Part shown: in pieces, positions 15,870 to 24,178 of the stretch | Layout: every line of letters starts with the position of its first letter | Numbering within the stretch: the first letter of the stretch is position 1 | Assembly (NCBI GenBank): GCA_902529515.1 | Contig: CABZWX010000011.1 | Location: 1 to 32,624 of the forward strand | Reading direction: 5' to 3' | Origin: an uncultured SAR116 cluster alpha proteobacterium | Lineage (GTDB): Bacteria > Pseudomonadota > Alphaproteobacteria > Puniceispirillales > Marisalimonadaceae | DNA length: 32,624 nt | Notes under the pieces: generated by a model | Databases searched by the model: none | What the model was told of the DNA's origin: nothing | What the model saw: the letters and a program-made list of their open reading frames with translations, nothing else | Position numbers and translations under genes: made by a program

Positions 15870-17092
15870 TACCCTTTAACTCCACCTGCTGAAAGACCAG
15901 ATATTAAAAATTTTTCTAAATAAAGAAAAATTATCATCACAGGAATTGTTGCTATTACTGCACCTGCCATTAGGTGTTGTTGTGGAATTTCTGAAGAGTT
16001 TAAAGACATGATACCTCTGGACAATGTAAATATATTAGGATCATCCAAAAACATGAATGCAATTAAGAATTCATTCCAAGCAATCATGAATACATATAAT
16101 CCAACACTAACAATAGCTGGTTTAGATAGAGGTATAGCTATTTTTAAAATTATCTGAATACGAGAAAGACCATCCATTAACGCTGCATCATCAATTTCAC
16201 TTGATAATGCGCTGAAGTAACCTCTTAGCATATAAAGTGCAACTGGAATTGTAGTTGCTGGATAAACAAGTATTAGACCAAATAAAGAATTTCTTAAGCC
16301 TATATAAGAAAAAATTGCATAGAGTGGAATAATTAATACTATAGAAGGAATTAAATAAATTAAAATTACAGTACCTGAAAAAATTTTTTTGTTAGGTATC
16401 CTCAATCTAGCAAGTGCATAAGCTCCGGGAATTGAAAAAAATAAAGTTATAATAACTGTTGTGCAGGATACAATAAAAGAATTAATTAAAAACAAATGAA
16501 AATTGAAATTAGTAAATAATTCGATGTAAGAATTAAAAAGAGTTTTAAAATCGGTATTTAAATTAACAGATAAATCTAGAGGATTTAAAATCAAGCTCTG
16601 TTGATTTTTTAAACTAGTTATAATCATTATATAAAAGGGAATTAAGGTAATCAAAATTAATATAATCAAACCTATTCCCCACATAAATTTTATGAAAAAA
16701 CTTTCAATATCATGTTTTGACAATTTTCTAGGACTTAAATTATATAAAGAATGGTTCAAACTTAACCATAAAAAAAATGAAGTTAATAAGATTAACATAA
16801 ATATTATTAGTTGATTTTCATCTTCTGCTTGATATGGGTTTCCTAAGTGAGAAACAAAAATAAGCAAAGTAATTATAATTATTGCTGTCAAATGGAATTT
16901 TATGGATAAATGTTTTTGACTTTTTATGTACAAAATTCCTGCTATTGGTCCGATAATCATAATTTGGCTTAACTCTAAACTTAGCGGAGTTCCAAGGATT
17001 AAAATGCCAACTACAGTGAAGAAAATTTGCCAAAAAACACCCCATATACCTCCAGACAAAATCGAAAAAAATAAACCATATTTCCAAAACAT
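15869..17092 (-). CDS. Sugar ABC permease, MalG family, with extra N-terminal helices
   Basis: A 407-residue inner-membrane protein. From about residue 130 it follows the MalG family, ending with the EAA coupling loop EIDDAALMDGLSRIQIILKIAIPLS (from 299). The first ~125 residues add about four hydrophobic segments that ordinary MalG proteins of 280-300 residues lack. AglG-type alpha-glucoside permeases are also longer than MalG, so this may be a family trait. There is one base between the MalF stop and this start, and a one-base overlap with the hydrolase gene. Confidence 0.9.
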   Translation of the reverse strand: MFWKYGLFFSILSGGIWGVFWQIFFTVVGILILGTPLSLELSQIMIIGPIAGILYIKSQKHLSIKFHLTAIIIITLLIFVSHLGNPYQAEDENQLIIFMLILLTSFFLWLSLNHSLYNLSPRKLSKHDIESFFIKFMWGIGLIILILITLIPFYIMIITSLKNQQSLILNPLDLSVNLNTDFKTLFNSYIELFTNFNFHLFLINSFIVSCTTVIITLFFSIPGAYALARLRIPNKKIFSGTVILIYLIPSIVLIIPLYAIFSYIGLRNSLFGLILVYPATTIPVALYMLRGYFSALSSEIDDAALMDGLSRIQIILKIAIPLSKPAIVSVGLYVFMIAWNEFLIAFMFLDDPNIFTLSRGIMSLNSSEIPQQHLMAGAVIATIPVMIIFLYLEKFLISGLSAGGVKG

Positions 17093-17093
17093 C

Positions 17094-18377
17094 TTAAAAT
17101 GTTTCCTTTTTTGAATATCTCATAAAAAGTAAAGAGAATGTAAGTAGAAATATAAAAATTACTACTGCCACAGCTGCTCCTGCTCCAAGATTAGAAATTG
17201 CAAATGCTTGTTCATAAACATTCACAGTAAAGGTTCTTGTTCCTGCGTTGCCGCCAGTGAGTAAGAAAATGTCATCAAATTTATTAAAGGTCCATATGAA
17301 TCTTAGTAAGAATAAAATAGACATAATACCAATTAAAAATGGAAGTGAAATATAATAGAATTGTTGTAATGGTGACGCCCCATCTATTTTGGCTGCATCA
17401 TATACTTCCTCAGGAAATGACTGCATACGTGCAAGAATAAATAAAAAGGAAAGAGGAAAGTATCTCCAAATTTCAAAAGCTATAACCATTGATAAAGCTA
17501 AAGGAAATTTAAAGACATAACCAAAAATAATTATGTCAGTATATTTTTGTCCAAAAAAATTAATTGGTTTATCAATGACATTCATTTGAACTAACATTGA
17601 ATTTACAATACCTGAAAAAGGATCAAATAATATTACCCACGCAAAAGCTACCGCTATTACTGGTGAGACATAAGGGAAAAGAAGTAAACCACGAACAATA
17701 GATCTCCCCCTAAAAGATTTTTGTAAAATTTGTGCTGCTAGAAGTCCAAACAACAATGCTCCAGCGGTACCAAATATAGTATAGTAAAAAGAAACTTTTA
17801 ATACCTCAAAAAATTCGGAAGCAGAAAAAACTTTTTTAAAATTTTCGGTGTTAAATTCAAGAGATGTTAGTATATTTTTACTTGAAAAAGTCACTAACGG
17901 TTTGGTTTTTTTTGGGTTATCTAGTTCTTTTTGCCATTGATCATTCTTATGCACTTTAAGAATTATCTTTCCAGAGGATCTTGAGGAAACATTATCTAAA
18001 TTACACGTCAACTCTTTTAATTTTAACTTACAAAGTTGGGCTGGTTGCAAATCTTTAACTGTGAAACCATTTGGTATTATGTCTTTAATTATTACATTTT
18101 CAAGATCATATTTAATTGATGAATTTCTGTATCTATATTGAATTTCTGCAAGTTGACTTTTGTCAGATAAATTTTCTTTAATGCGTTCTTTTACTACAAG
18201 TTTTGGTGGGCGCAGATCTCCCAAAGATACTGGTTTAAAGGAAATCCAAAAATTAGCTAAGAGTGGAAATATAACTACAGATAATACTATTAAAATAGTT
18301 GGTAGTAGGAGTATTAGGCCAAGTTTTTTTTCTTTTTCTAATAAAGTGTTCTTATTTTTCTTTTTGATATTTGTCAT
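17094..18377 (-). CDS. Sugar ABC permease, MalF family, with periplasmic DUF11-like insert
   Basis: A 427-residue inner-membrane protein. TM1 is about 18-40, the remaining helices lie from about 190, and the EAA loop reads EEVYDAAKIDGASPLQQFYYISLPF. Between TM1 and TM2 about 140 residues project into the periplasm. Residues 75-145 look like a DUF11-type beta-sandwich: N-V-I-I-K-D-I-I-P-N-G-F, then C116, LTCNLDNV (C125) and SSGKIILKV. This is not the position of the large loop of E. coli MalF, which is between TM3 and TM4. It may help dock the binding protein. It pairs with the MalG-type permease. Confidence 0.9.
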   Translation of the reverse strand: MTNIKKKNKNTLLEKEKKLGLILLLPTILIVLSVVIFPLLANFWISFKPVSLGDLRPPKLVVKERIKENLSDKSQLAEIQYRYRNSSIKYDLENVIIKDIIPNGFTVKDLQPAQLCKLKLKELTCNLDNVSSRSSGKIILKVHKNDQWQKELDNPKKTKPLVTFSSKNILTSLEFNTENFKKVFSASEFFEVLKVSFYYTIFGTAGALLFGLLAAQILQKSFRGRSIVRGLLLFPYVSPVIAVAFAWVILFDPFSGIVNSMLVQMNVIDKPINFFGQKYTDIIIFGYVFKFPLALSMVIAFEIWRYFPLSFLFILARMQSFPEEVYDAAKIDGASPLQQFYYISLPFLIGIMSILFLLRFIWTFNKFDDIFLLTGGNAGTRTFTVNVYEQAFAISNLGAGAAVAVVIFIFLLTFSLLFMRYSKKETF

Positions 18378-18405
18378 TCAAAAATACTTAAAATTATAAT
18401 CAAAA

Positions 18406-18434
18406 GTTAGACGACCTTATAAAGATCGTCTAAC
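18406..18434 (-). terminator. Hairpin between binding-protein and malF genes
   Basis: Arms GTTAGACGA (18406-18414) and TCGTCTAAC (18426-18434) are perfectly complementary and extend inward by CTT/AAG past one mismatch. Read on the minus strand it is followed by TTTT. It sits in the 64-bp gap after the binding-protein stop. Such hairpins commonly protect or partly terminate the binding-protein mRNA, giving more of it than of the permease. Confidence 0.6.
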
Positions 18435-18441
18435 GAATAAT

Positions 18442-19784
18442 TTAATTTATTTTTGAAAGTTCTTTATTTAACTTACTAACAGCAGTCTTAACATCAATTT
18501 GATCGTCAATGAATTCACGAACTACTCGATTAATAATTTGAGAATTTATAATTTTTGATGCTAAAGAAAGTTGACCTTCTTTTACACCCCATCTATCAGC
18601 AGTTTGAAGTCCAGAAACAATTTTATTAATTGTAAGATCTGAATATAATTCCGATAAAGGAGCCTTTCTATCAACTCCAACTGGTAACTTTGACCATGCA
18701 TTTACATATTTTGCTGTATCAAAAGGCTCTCCCCTACGAACTGGGAATTTGCCTTCTGGTGCAATTGAAAGTGTAGCAGTATATCCATCTTTCATTGAAT
18801 ATTTAACAAACTCTGCAGCAACATCAGTATTTGCGTCTGAGGTTACTCCAAAATAACGTATATCTGCCCAAGCAGCGCCTGCAGGATTAGATGGACCTCC
18901 AAACGTTGTTACAATTCCAGTCTTTTGCGCTAAGGCCTTTGAAGTTGGGTCATCATTGATTGTTGGTGGTGCGGAGTTTCTTAAACCAGCTAATTCATCT
19001 AAAATAAAAGGTGACCATATAATCATAGCAGCTTTACCAGCAAAATAAATTGCTCGAGATTGTTTCCAGTATAACTCACCAGCTGGAGAAGCTTTAGCAA
19101 TCTTTTTATAAAAATTTAAAACTTCAGAAGTAGCTTTTTCGTCTAGTGGGCTGAAACCATTTTTATTAACAGGCGATACCCCATTAGCTAAAAAAACATG
19201 TTCCAAAACTTGACTCATAAAATTTTCATCAACCTTAGTTGCTGCAACAAAACCATACATGTTTGGTGGGTTATGTAATTTATCAATTGCTTTTTCAATG
19301 TTTGAATAGCTATTTGGTGGAGCTAATCCAGCTGCATCAAAAATATCCTTACGATAAACTACCATTTGTGTCCAACCGTCAACTGGTACCGCAGCAGTTT
19401 TTCCGTCAAATTGTGCCATTTTAATAGCGCCTGGTGCAAACGTCCTTTTCATTAAAGAATTAACTATGTCATCATTAGTTTCTACATCTAAAATACCAGC
19501 CTCTGACCATGGTAGAACATATTGCAATGTATGATAAATAACATCAGGTAAATTGCCTGCAGCAAATGCAGCTGTTGCTCTTTTACCTAGATCTTTTTCT
19601 GATACAGGTATAACCTCTACTTCGTGACCAGTCTTTTGCCAGAAATCTGCGGCCATTGCATTTTGTTTTGCAAGACGCGCAGGTTGCTCCTCTGTAGTCC
19701 AAAATTTTATTGTGTCAGCATAAGCTAAGTTTGAAAATAATAAAAAAATAGACTATAAAAAATATAATTAAAAAACTTATTCAT
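18442..19784 (-). CDS. Sugar-binding protein of ABC transporter, frameshifted signal peptide
   Basis: Extracellular solute-binding protein (family 1). The mature part reads ADTIKFWTTEEQPARLAKQN and continues with DLPDVIYHTLQYVLPWSEAG, VPVDGWTQMVVYRKD and related SBP motifs. A strong ribosome site GGAGGAG precedes ATG 19784, which starts MNKFFNYIFYSLFF; that frame stops soon after, while the A-Y-A signal-cleavage region is in another frame. Adding one A to the seven-A run at 19742-19748 (T on the coding strand) joins the two into a perfect signal peptide. So this is either a sequencing indel or a real frameshift. An in-frame ATG at 19656 would give a 404-residue product lacking export. Confidence 0.85.
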
Positions 19785-20093
19785 TATTTCTCCTCCAATT
19801 TTTTTAATATAGAATGTTATTCCCCAATAACTTTCTAAAGTAGTTTAGGATCGATAAAATAAAATCATGAGTCAATGAAAAGTTAGCAAGAAAGATATTT
19901 GCTTAATAACTAGGCAATAATATATTTGTAGACTTTTTGCCAAATCAATATTTTTATTTGTATTGTTCAAGGAAAAATGATGTATGAAATTATTATTGAT
20001 TAAAAGTTTTGCATCTAATTTTATCGATTTATTATAAGTATTATAAAAATTTAAATGATGCACGAATCAATCTTAGGCACTCTGAAATTATAA
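19785..20093. other. Gene-free stretch upstream of ABC operon
   Basis: It holds the ribosome site and the palindrome of the binding-protein gene. Otherwise it is AT-rich sequence without a convincing gene or RNA. The short minus-strand frame at 19872-20063 has no ribosome site and random AT-driven composition. It presumably contains the ABC-operon promoter. Confidence 0.5.
19816..19831. promoter_or_regulatory. Palindrome GTTATT-N4-AATAAC upstream of ABC operon
   Basis: Perfect six-base arms around CCCC, 32-47 bp ahead of the binding-protein start. It could be an operator for a LacI/GntR-type repressor or a 5'-leader hairpin. No regulator gene lies nearby. Short arms in AT-rich DNA can arise by chance. 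Confidence 0.3.
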
Positions 20094-20708
20094 TTAATTT
20101 CGACTTTTATGAGGGTCATCCTTTGGTAAAATATTTTTTATGTAATCTCTTTCTTTCCATTCAGGCGCAGGTGGAACTCCTTTACCTTTTCTTGGCACAT
20201 AAACTGACGGTTCATCTTTTTCTAGATTCGGAATATACCTTGGACAGTTTGGATATATTTCGCAGTTAATTCGCACTACAAATTTGGCACCAAAATGATC
20301 TTCTAGAGATTTATTGTCATGATGAATAGTTGCATGACCATTTATCCTAATTCTTCGACTTTTCCCGTCAAAGTTCAGAAAAAGCAAAGCTACATTTGGA
20401 TTTTTAGAAATGTTGCCAGCAGTACGATACATTGAATTTCCGTCATATTCAGGGTACTCAATAATTCCTTTTTCAACTATTTTTACAAAACCTGAATCAC
20501 CAGATTTTATGTTACAGTCAATATATCCGTTCCATGAACTAGCAATAAAGAAAAACTTAGAATTTTTAATTAATTCTATTTCATCATCCCAAAATTGATA
20601 ATGTTTTCTATTTTTTTCTATAGCATCAGCTGTTCTTTGGCCGTCAAAAAGATCTTGAAATTCTCTCATACCTTCATGGAAAAAATCTCTTTCTTTGAAA
20701 TTGTTCAT
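20094..20708 (-). CDS. PNPOx-family flavin-binding protein
   Basis: A 204-residue protein from ATG 20708; a TTG four codons earlier is less likely. It is a split-barrel member of the larger PNPOx class: FFFIASSWNGYIDCNIKSGD, then GNSMYRTAGNISKNPNVALLFLNFDG for the cofactor-binding strands, and a C-terminal CEIYPNCPRYIP, a frequent conserved ending of this subfamily. It probably binds FMN or F420-like cofactors and acts as a small reductase; the substrate is unknown. It lies downstream of the epimerase gene on the same strand. Confidence 0.8.
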   Translation of the reverse strand: MNNFKERDFFHEGMREFQDLFDGQRTADAIEKNRKHYQFWDDEIELIKNSKFFFIASSWNGYIDCNIKSGDSGFVKIVEKGIIEYPEYDGNSMYRTAGNISKNPNVALLFLNFDGKSRRIRINGHATIHHDNKSLEDHFGAKFVVRINCEIYPNCPRYIPNLEKDEPSVYVPRKGKGVPPAPEWKERDYIKNILPKDDPHKSRN

Positions 20709-20745
20709 AATAAGTTCCAATTTATGTCATAAAAAAATAAATGAA

Positions 20746-20823
20746 TTAACTTTCAACCCAATACAATATCGTTGGCAAAAAAAGTATGAATAATGAAAAT
20801 AAAACAAGTTCTAATCTATTCAT
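20746..20823 (-). CDS. Possible 25-residue single-helix membrane peptide
   Basis: ATG 20823 overlaps the epimerase stop by eight bases (ATGAATAG). The frame encodes a peptide starting MNRLELVLFSLFILFL and ending in PTILYWVES, with charged ends around a hydrophobic core. No separate ribosome site is evident; translation would rely on coupling. It could be chance in AT-rich DNA, where Phe/Leu/Ile codons are common. Confidence 0.3.
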   Translation of the reverse strand: MNRLELVLFSLFILFLPTILYWVES

Positions 20824-21829
20824 TACCTATTTCTCCTAAAAAAGGATTTGTTTTTAGCCAATCAACCGTTTCCTTTAAAGTTGTAGAAAAATCTTTTATT
20901 TTTACGTTAAGTGAATCTCTTCTAGTAAAATCAAACGTAGTTGGTTTTACAGGTGCTTCAGAAAAATCTTGAGGCATTTTCATGTTAGGTATTAATTTTT
21001 TACATTCATTATAAATATCTTCCCAATGAAGACTTTTATAAACTCCAAAATATCTACCAGATGCACTAGGGTTTTCGTATACTGCTAAAAATATTTTTGC
21101 TAGATCCCTTAAATGTATCATTGAAGCAGAATCATTAGGTATTTTCTCATGTCTAGGACTACCACCATCAATCACTCTTTTTAGCCAGATAAAGGGGTTA
21201 TGCTTAAGATGTATAGGTAAAACGGGATCACCATATAACCCTGTAGGTAAAATAATTGAAAGTCTAATATAATTTTCTTCACAATATTTAATAGCCATTT
21301 TCTCCATAACTGTTTTAGTAGCAGATGTATATTTTTTGGCTTTACATTGTTCTTTTTCATCGGACCAATGTTCTATTTCATTTTTAAAATCTACGGGTGG
21401 AACAGGATTCGTACTAGATGTAGAAGAACATATGATAATATTTTTTATACCTTTATTTTTAGCTGCTTTGATTATGTTCAAACATCCATTAACTGTCGGA
21501 TTAATTATTTCTTGATAGCCTCTTTTATCATCCATCTCTTTGGCTGGGGTCCCGTCTTTACCCTTATATGTGGGAATTAGACATGCTATAAAAACAGCAT
21601 CTGCATTTTCCATCGGAATTATAAAATCTTTTTCGTTTTCCATTTTGGCGCTAAACAATTCTAATTTACTAGAATTCTTGAGTTTTTTTAAATACTTGAC
21701 CTTAGTTATATCGGACTTATCTGTAAGAGTTCCATTTACAAAATAGTCTCTTTCTAGAGCATGTCTGACAATGCTAGATCCGACCAAGCCACTTGCGCCT
21801 ACCACACAAATTTTTTTATTATTTTTCAT
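20816..21829 (-). CDS. NAD(P)-dependent epimerase/reductase, extended SDR
   Basis: A 337-residue Rossmann-fold enzyme. Nucleotide-binding GASGLVGSS (residues 9-17) is followed by the ADAVFIACLIPTYKG region and the conserved strand NIIICSSTSS. The active-site region reads KYTSATKTVMEK, placing Lys five residues after Tyr where the family normally has four. It is similar in layout to dihydroflavonol-reductase-like SDRs acting on aldehydes, ketones or nucleotide sugars; the substrate is unknown. It is divergent from the classical SDR gene at 21940 and probably cotranscribed with the split-barrel gene. Confidence 0.8.
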   Translation of the reverse strand: MKNNKKICVVGASGLVGSSIVRHALERDYFVNGTLTDKSDITKVKYLKKLKNSSKLELFSAKMENEKDFIIPMENADAVFIACLIPTYKGKDGTPAKEMDDKRGYQEIINPTVNGCLNIIKAAKNKGIKNIIICSSTSSTNPVPPVDFKNEIEHWSDEKEQCKAKKYTSATKTVMEKMAIKYCEENYIRLSIILPTGLYGDPVLPIHLKHNPFIWLKRVIDGGSPRHEKIPNDSASMIHLRDLAKIFLAVYENPSASGRYFGVYKSLHWEDIYNECKKLIPNMKMPQDFSEAPVKPTTFDFTRRDSLNVKIKDFSTTLKETVDWLKTNPFLGEIGNE

Positions 21830-21939
21830 TATAAATTAACATTAGGTTTAAATTAAATTTAAATAAATAATTTTTTTATTTCATACTATTATTGTGTAGA
21901 ATTATTATAAAATTGACAGTCATTTTTGGAGTAAAAACA

Positions 21940-22737
21940 ATGATTGAATCCCTTGATTTTGGTCTTAATGAAAAAGTCGCCATTGTTGCTGGAGGCGGAG
22001 CAGTTGGAAAAGACATAGGAAATGGGAGAGCAGCTTCTATATTATTAGCCGAGGCTGGTGCAAAAGTACTTGTTGCTGATAAAGACGATGCTCTGGCAAA
22101 AAAAACTGTTCAAATGATTAAAGACAGAGGTGGAGAAGCAACAAGTATTAATGGAGATTTAACAAAATCTGAACAATGCAAAAAAGTTGTTGATTTTGCA
22201 GTAAGTAAATGGGGAAGATTAGATATACTGGATAACAATATAGGTATTGCTAGCAAGTTATCTGTGGTTGATGAACCAGAAGAAAATTGGGATCATGTTA
22301 TGAATATTAATCTTAAACCAATGTTTCTAATGTCAAAATATGCTATTCCAGAAATGATAAAGTCAGGAAATGGGGGATCAATTGTAAATATATCTTCTAT
22401 TTCTGCTACTAGACCAAGGGGCTTTACTACATATTCTGCTTCCAAGGGGGCGGTTTTATCACTTAGTCAAGCTATGGCAGTGGATCATGGGTCAGACGGA
22501 ATAAGAGTGAATTGTATTCTTCCAGGTCCTGTCTATACACCTATGGTTTATTCAAATGGGATGACCAAACAACATCGTTCTCAAAGACAAAACGCTTCTC
22601 TAACTCAGATAGAGGGAGATGGTTGGGATATTGGAAAAGCTGTTGTTTATCTGTCTTCAAGTTGGGCAAGATATATTACAGGGCATCTCATGGTAGTCGA
22701 CGGTGGATGCTCATTATCATCAAGACCAAGGGGTTAG
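21940..22737 (+). CDS. Classical short-chain dehydrogenase (SDR)
   Basis: A 265-residue enzyme from ATG 21940, chosen because GGAG lies nine bases upstream and the fold starts there; a longer frame to 21892 adds an unlikely tail. The cofactor loop is AGGGAVGKDIGNGRA (17-31), with acidic D47 after the second strand favouring NAD. NNIG (99-102), S152/S153, Y165 and K169 (YSASK) form the catalytic set. The end GHLMVVDGG is typical. It oxidises or reduces an unidentified hydroxyl or keto compound. It is convergent with the multicopper oxidase gene. Confidence 0.9.
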   Translation: MIESLDFGLNEKVAIVAGGGAVGKDIGNGRAASILLAEAGAKVLVADKDDALAKKTVQMIKDRGGEATSINGDLTKSEQCKKVVDFAVSKWGRLDILDNNIGIASKLSVVDEPEENWDHVMNINLKPMFLMSKYAIPEMIKSGNGGSIVNISSISATRPRGFTTYSASKGAVLSLSQAMAVDHGSDGIRVNCILPGPVYTPMVYSNGMTKQHRSQRQNASLTQIEGDGWDIGKAVVYLSSSWARYITGHLMVVDGGCSLSSRPRG

Positions 22738-22740
22738 TTA

Positions 22741-22759
22741 AAAATTAAAACTTAATTTT
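22741..22759. terminator. AT-only hairpin between convergent genes
   Basis: AAAATTA and TAATTTT arms around AAACT lie in the 26-bp gap between the SDR and multicopper oxidase stops. This is a possible shared terminator, but it lacks any GC pair. Confidence 0.25.
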
Positions 22760-22763
22760 AAAA

Positions 22764-24149
22764 TTATGCTACTTCTATGTAACCTATCATACCCGAAGCT
22801 GCATGTTCCAACATGTGACAATGAAAAAGCCATTTACCAGGATTATTTGCTAAATATATAAATTTTGATTTTTCACCTGGTTGCATTAGATATGTGTCTC
22901 TGAGAATTAGTTTGCCATTATCGGAAAATTCTTTTGATTCAACATAGAAATGATTACCATGCAAATGCATACTATGTGGCCATCTTGAGTCATTCCAAAC
23001 ATCTAAAATTATCATCTCGCCTTTTTTTACACTTGCGAGTAAATGTTCATACTTACCTACCTTTTTGTTAAATGCCCAAAATTTTTTATCTTCCATTGCT
23101 AATGAACGAAATTTTTTTTCTACACCTTCAAAATAGGCTTTAGCAAGATTTCCCATTGCACCGCCTTGCATATGAATTTTTAATATTTTTGGATTTTTAT
23201 ACGGTGGTATTTTTTTAAAAGATTGTAGTTTTATGTCTTTCTTTACAATATTTTTTTTACTACTTTGATTAACATTTAGCTTGAAAGCATTTAACGGTTT
23301 TTTACCACTGACTTCAAAGAAATCAATTGTTGACATATCATCAGTTTTTATTAACAAATCAATCCTTTGTCCTGGCCCCAAATCAAATTTATCTTGAATG
23401 AATGGTACAACCGACATCCCATCTATTGAGATGATCTTCAATCCATTTAAACTAGAGCCAAATGAGAGTATCCTTGCATTAGAAGCATTAATAAATCTTA
23501 ATCTTGCATAGCCATTTTTACTTACAGAGTATTCAGGAAATTTTTTTCCATTGATAGTAAGCCAATTTCCAATTCTTCCTGCGTGTGACCAATCATGAAG
23601 TGAGCCTAATGATTTTTTATCTAATTGATAATTTTTATTCAATCTCCAGTCATCAGCTAATATAATGATATCATTATCAAATTGTTTATCTAAATAATTT
23701 TTGACTATCAGAGGTCCATATAGACCTTTCGAAATTTGTTTCCAAGTTTCAAAATGTGCATGGTACCAAAATGTTCCTGCATTATTAACTGGAAATTCAT
23801 ATATATAAGTTTCTCCAGGCTGAACTGGGTCCTGAGTTAAATATGGAACACCATCCATCTTATTAATATTTTTTATACCATGCCAGTGGATTGTGCTGGC
23901 TTCATCTAAATTATTAACAAACTCAACTCTTATGATATCATTTTCTTTTGCCTCAATGACTGGCCCAGGTGATTGTTTGTTATATAACCATAAGCTATCC
24001 AAGACACCTTTCTTATCGAATAAATGTGGGGTGATCTCAGCTGTTAGCTTATAATTACGAATTAATTGATTAGATTGAATTTGATTAGGTAAAGATGTTA
24101 AAGCAATTGTTGCTGCTGAAAAATTTAAAAATTCACGTCGAGATAGCAT
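22764..24149 (-). CDS. Multicopper oxidase, Tat-exported
   Basis: A 461-residue periplasmic laccase-like enzyme. The N-terminus LSRREFLNFSAATIALTSL is a Tat signal. All copper-ligand motifs are present: HWHG (88-91), WYHAH (128-132), HLHGNHF in the third cluster and HCHMLEHAASGM (443-454) with H443, C444, H445, H449 and axial M454. It oxidises a metal ion or an organic substrate and reduces oxygen to water. Compared with CueO it lacks an obvious Met-rich insert. It is the last gene of a three-gene unit after cytochrome c and DUF4396, which suggests electron or copper handling in the periplasm. Confidence 0.92.
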   Translation of the reverse strand: MLSRREFLNFSAATIALTSLPNQIQSNQLIRNYKLTAEITPHLFDKKGVLDSLWLYNKQSPGPVIEAKENDIIRVEFVNNLDEASTIHWHGIKNINKMDGVPYLTQDPVQPGETYIYEFPVNNAGTFWYHAHFETWKQISKGLYGPLIVKNYLDKQFDNDIIILADDWRLNKNYQLDKKSLGSLHDWSHAGRIGNWLTINGKKFPEYSVSKNGYARLRFINASNARILSFGSSLNGLKIISIDGMSVVPFIQDKFDLGPGQRIDLLIKTDDMSTIDFFEVSGKKPLNAFKLNVNQSSKKNIVKKDIKLQSFKKIPPYKNPKILKIHMQGGAMGNLAKAYFEGVEKKFRSLAMEDKKFWAFNKKVGKYEHLLASVKKGEMIILDVWNDSRWPHSMHLHGNHFYVESKEFSDNGKLILRDTYLMQPGEKSKFIYLANNPGKWLFHCHMLEHAASGMIGYIEVA

Positions 24150-24178
24150 ATTTTTTCCATTAATATTTTAATTAGATG

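Noticed and set aside
19872-20063. A 63-residue minus-strand ORF
   Set aside because: No ribosome site, random AT-codon composition, and it lies in the upstream region of the ABC operon.
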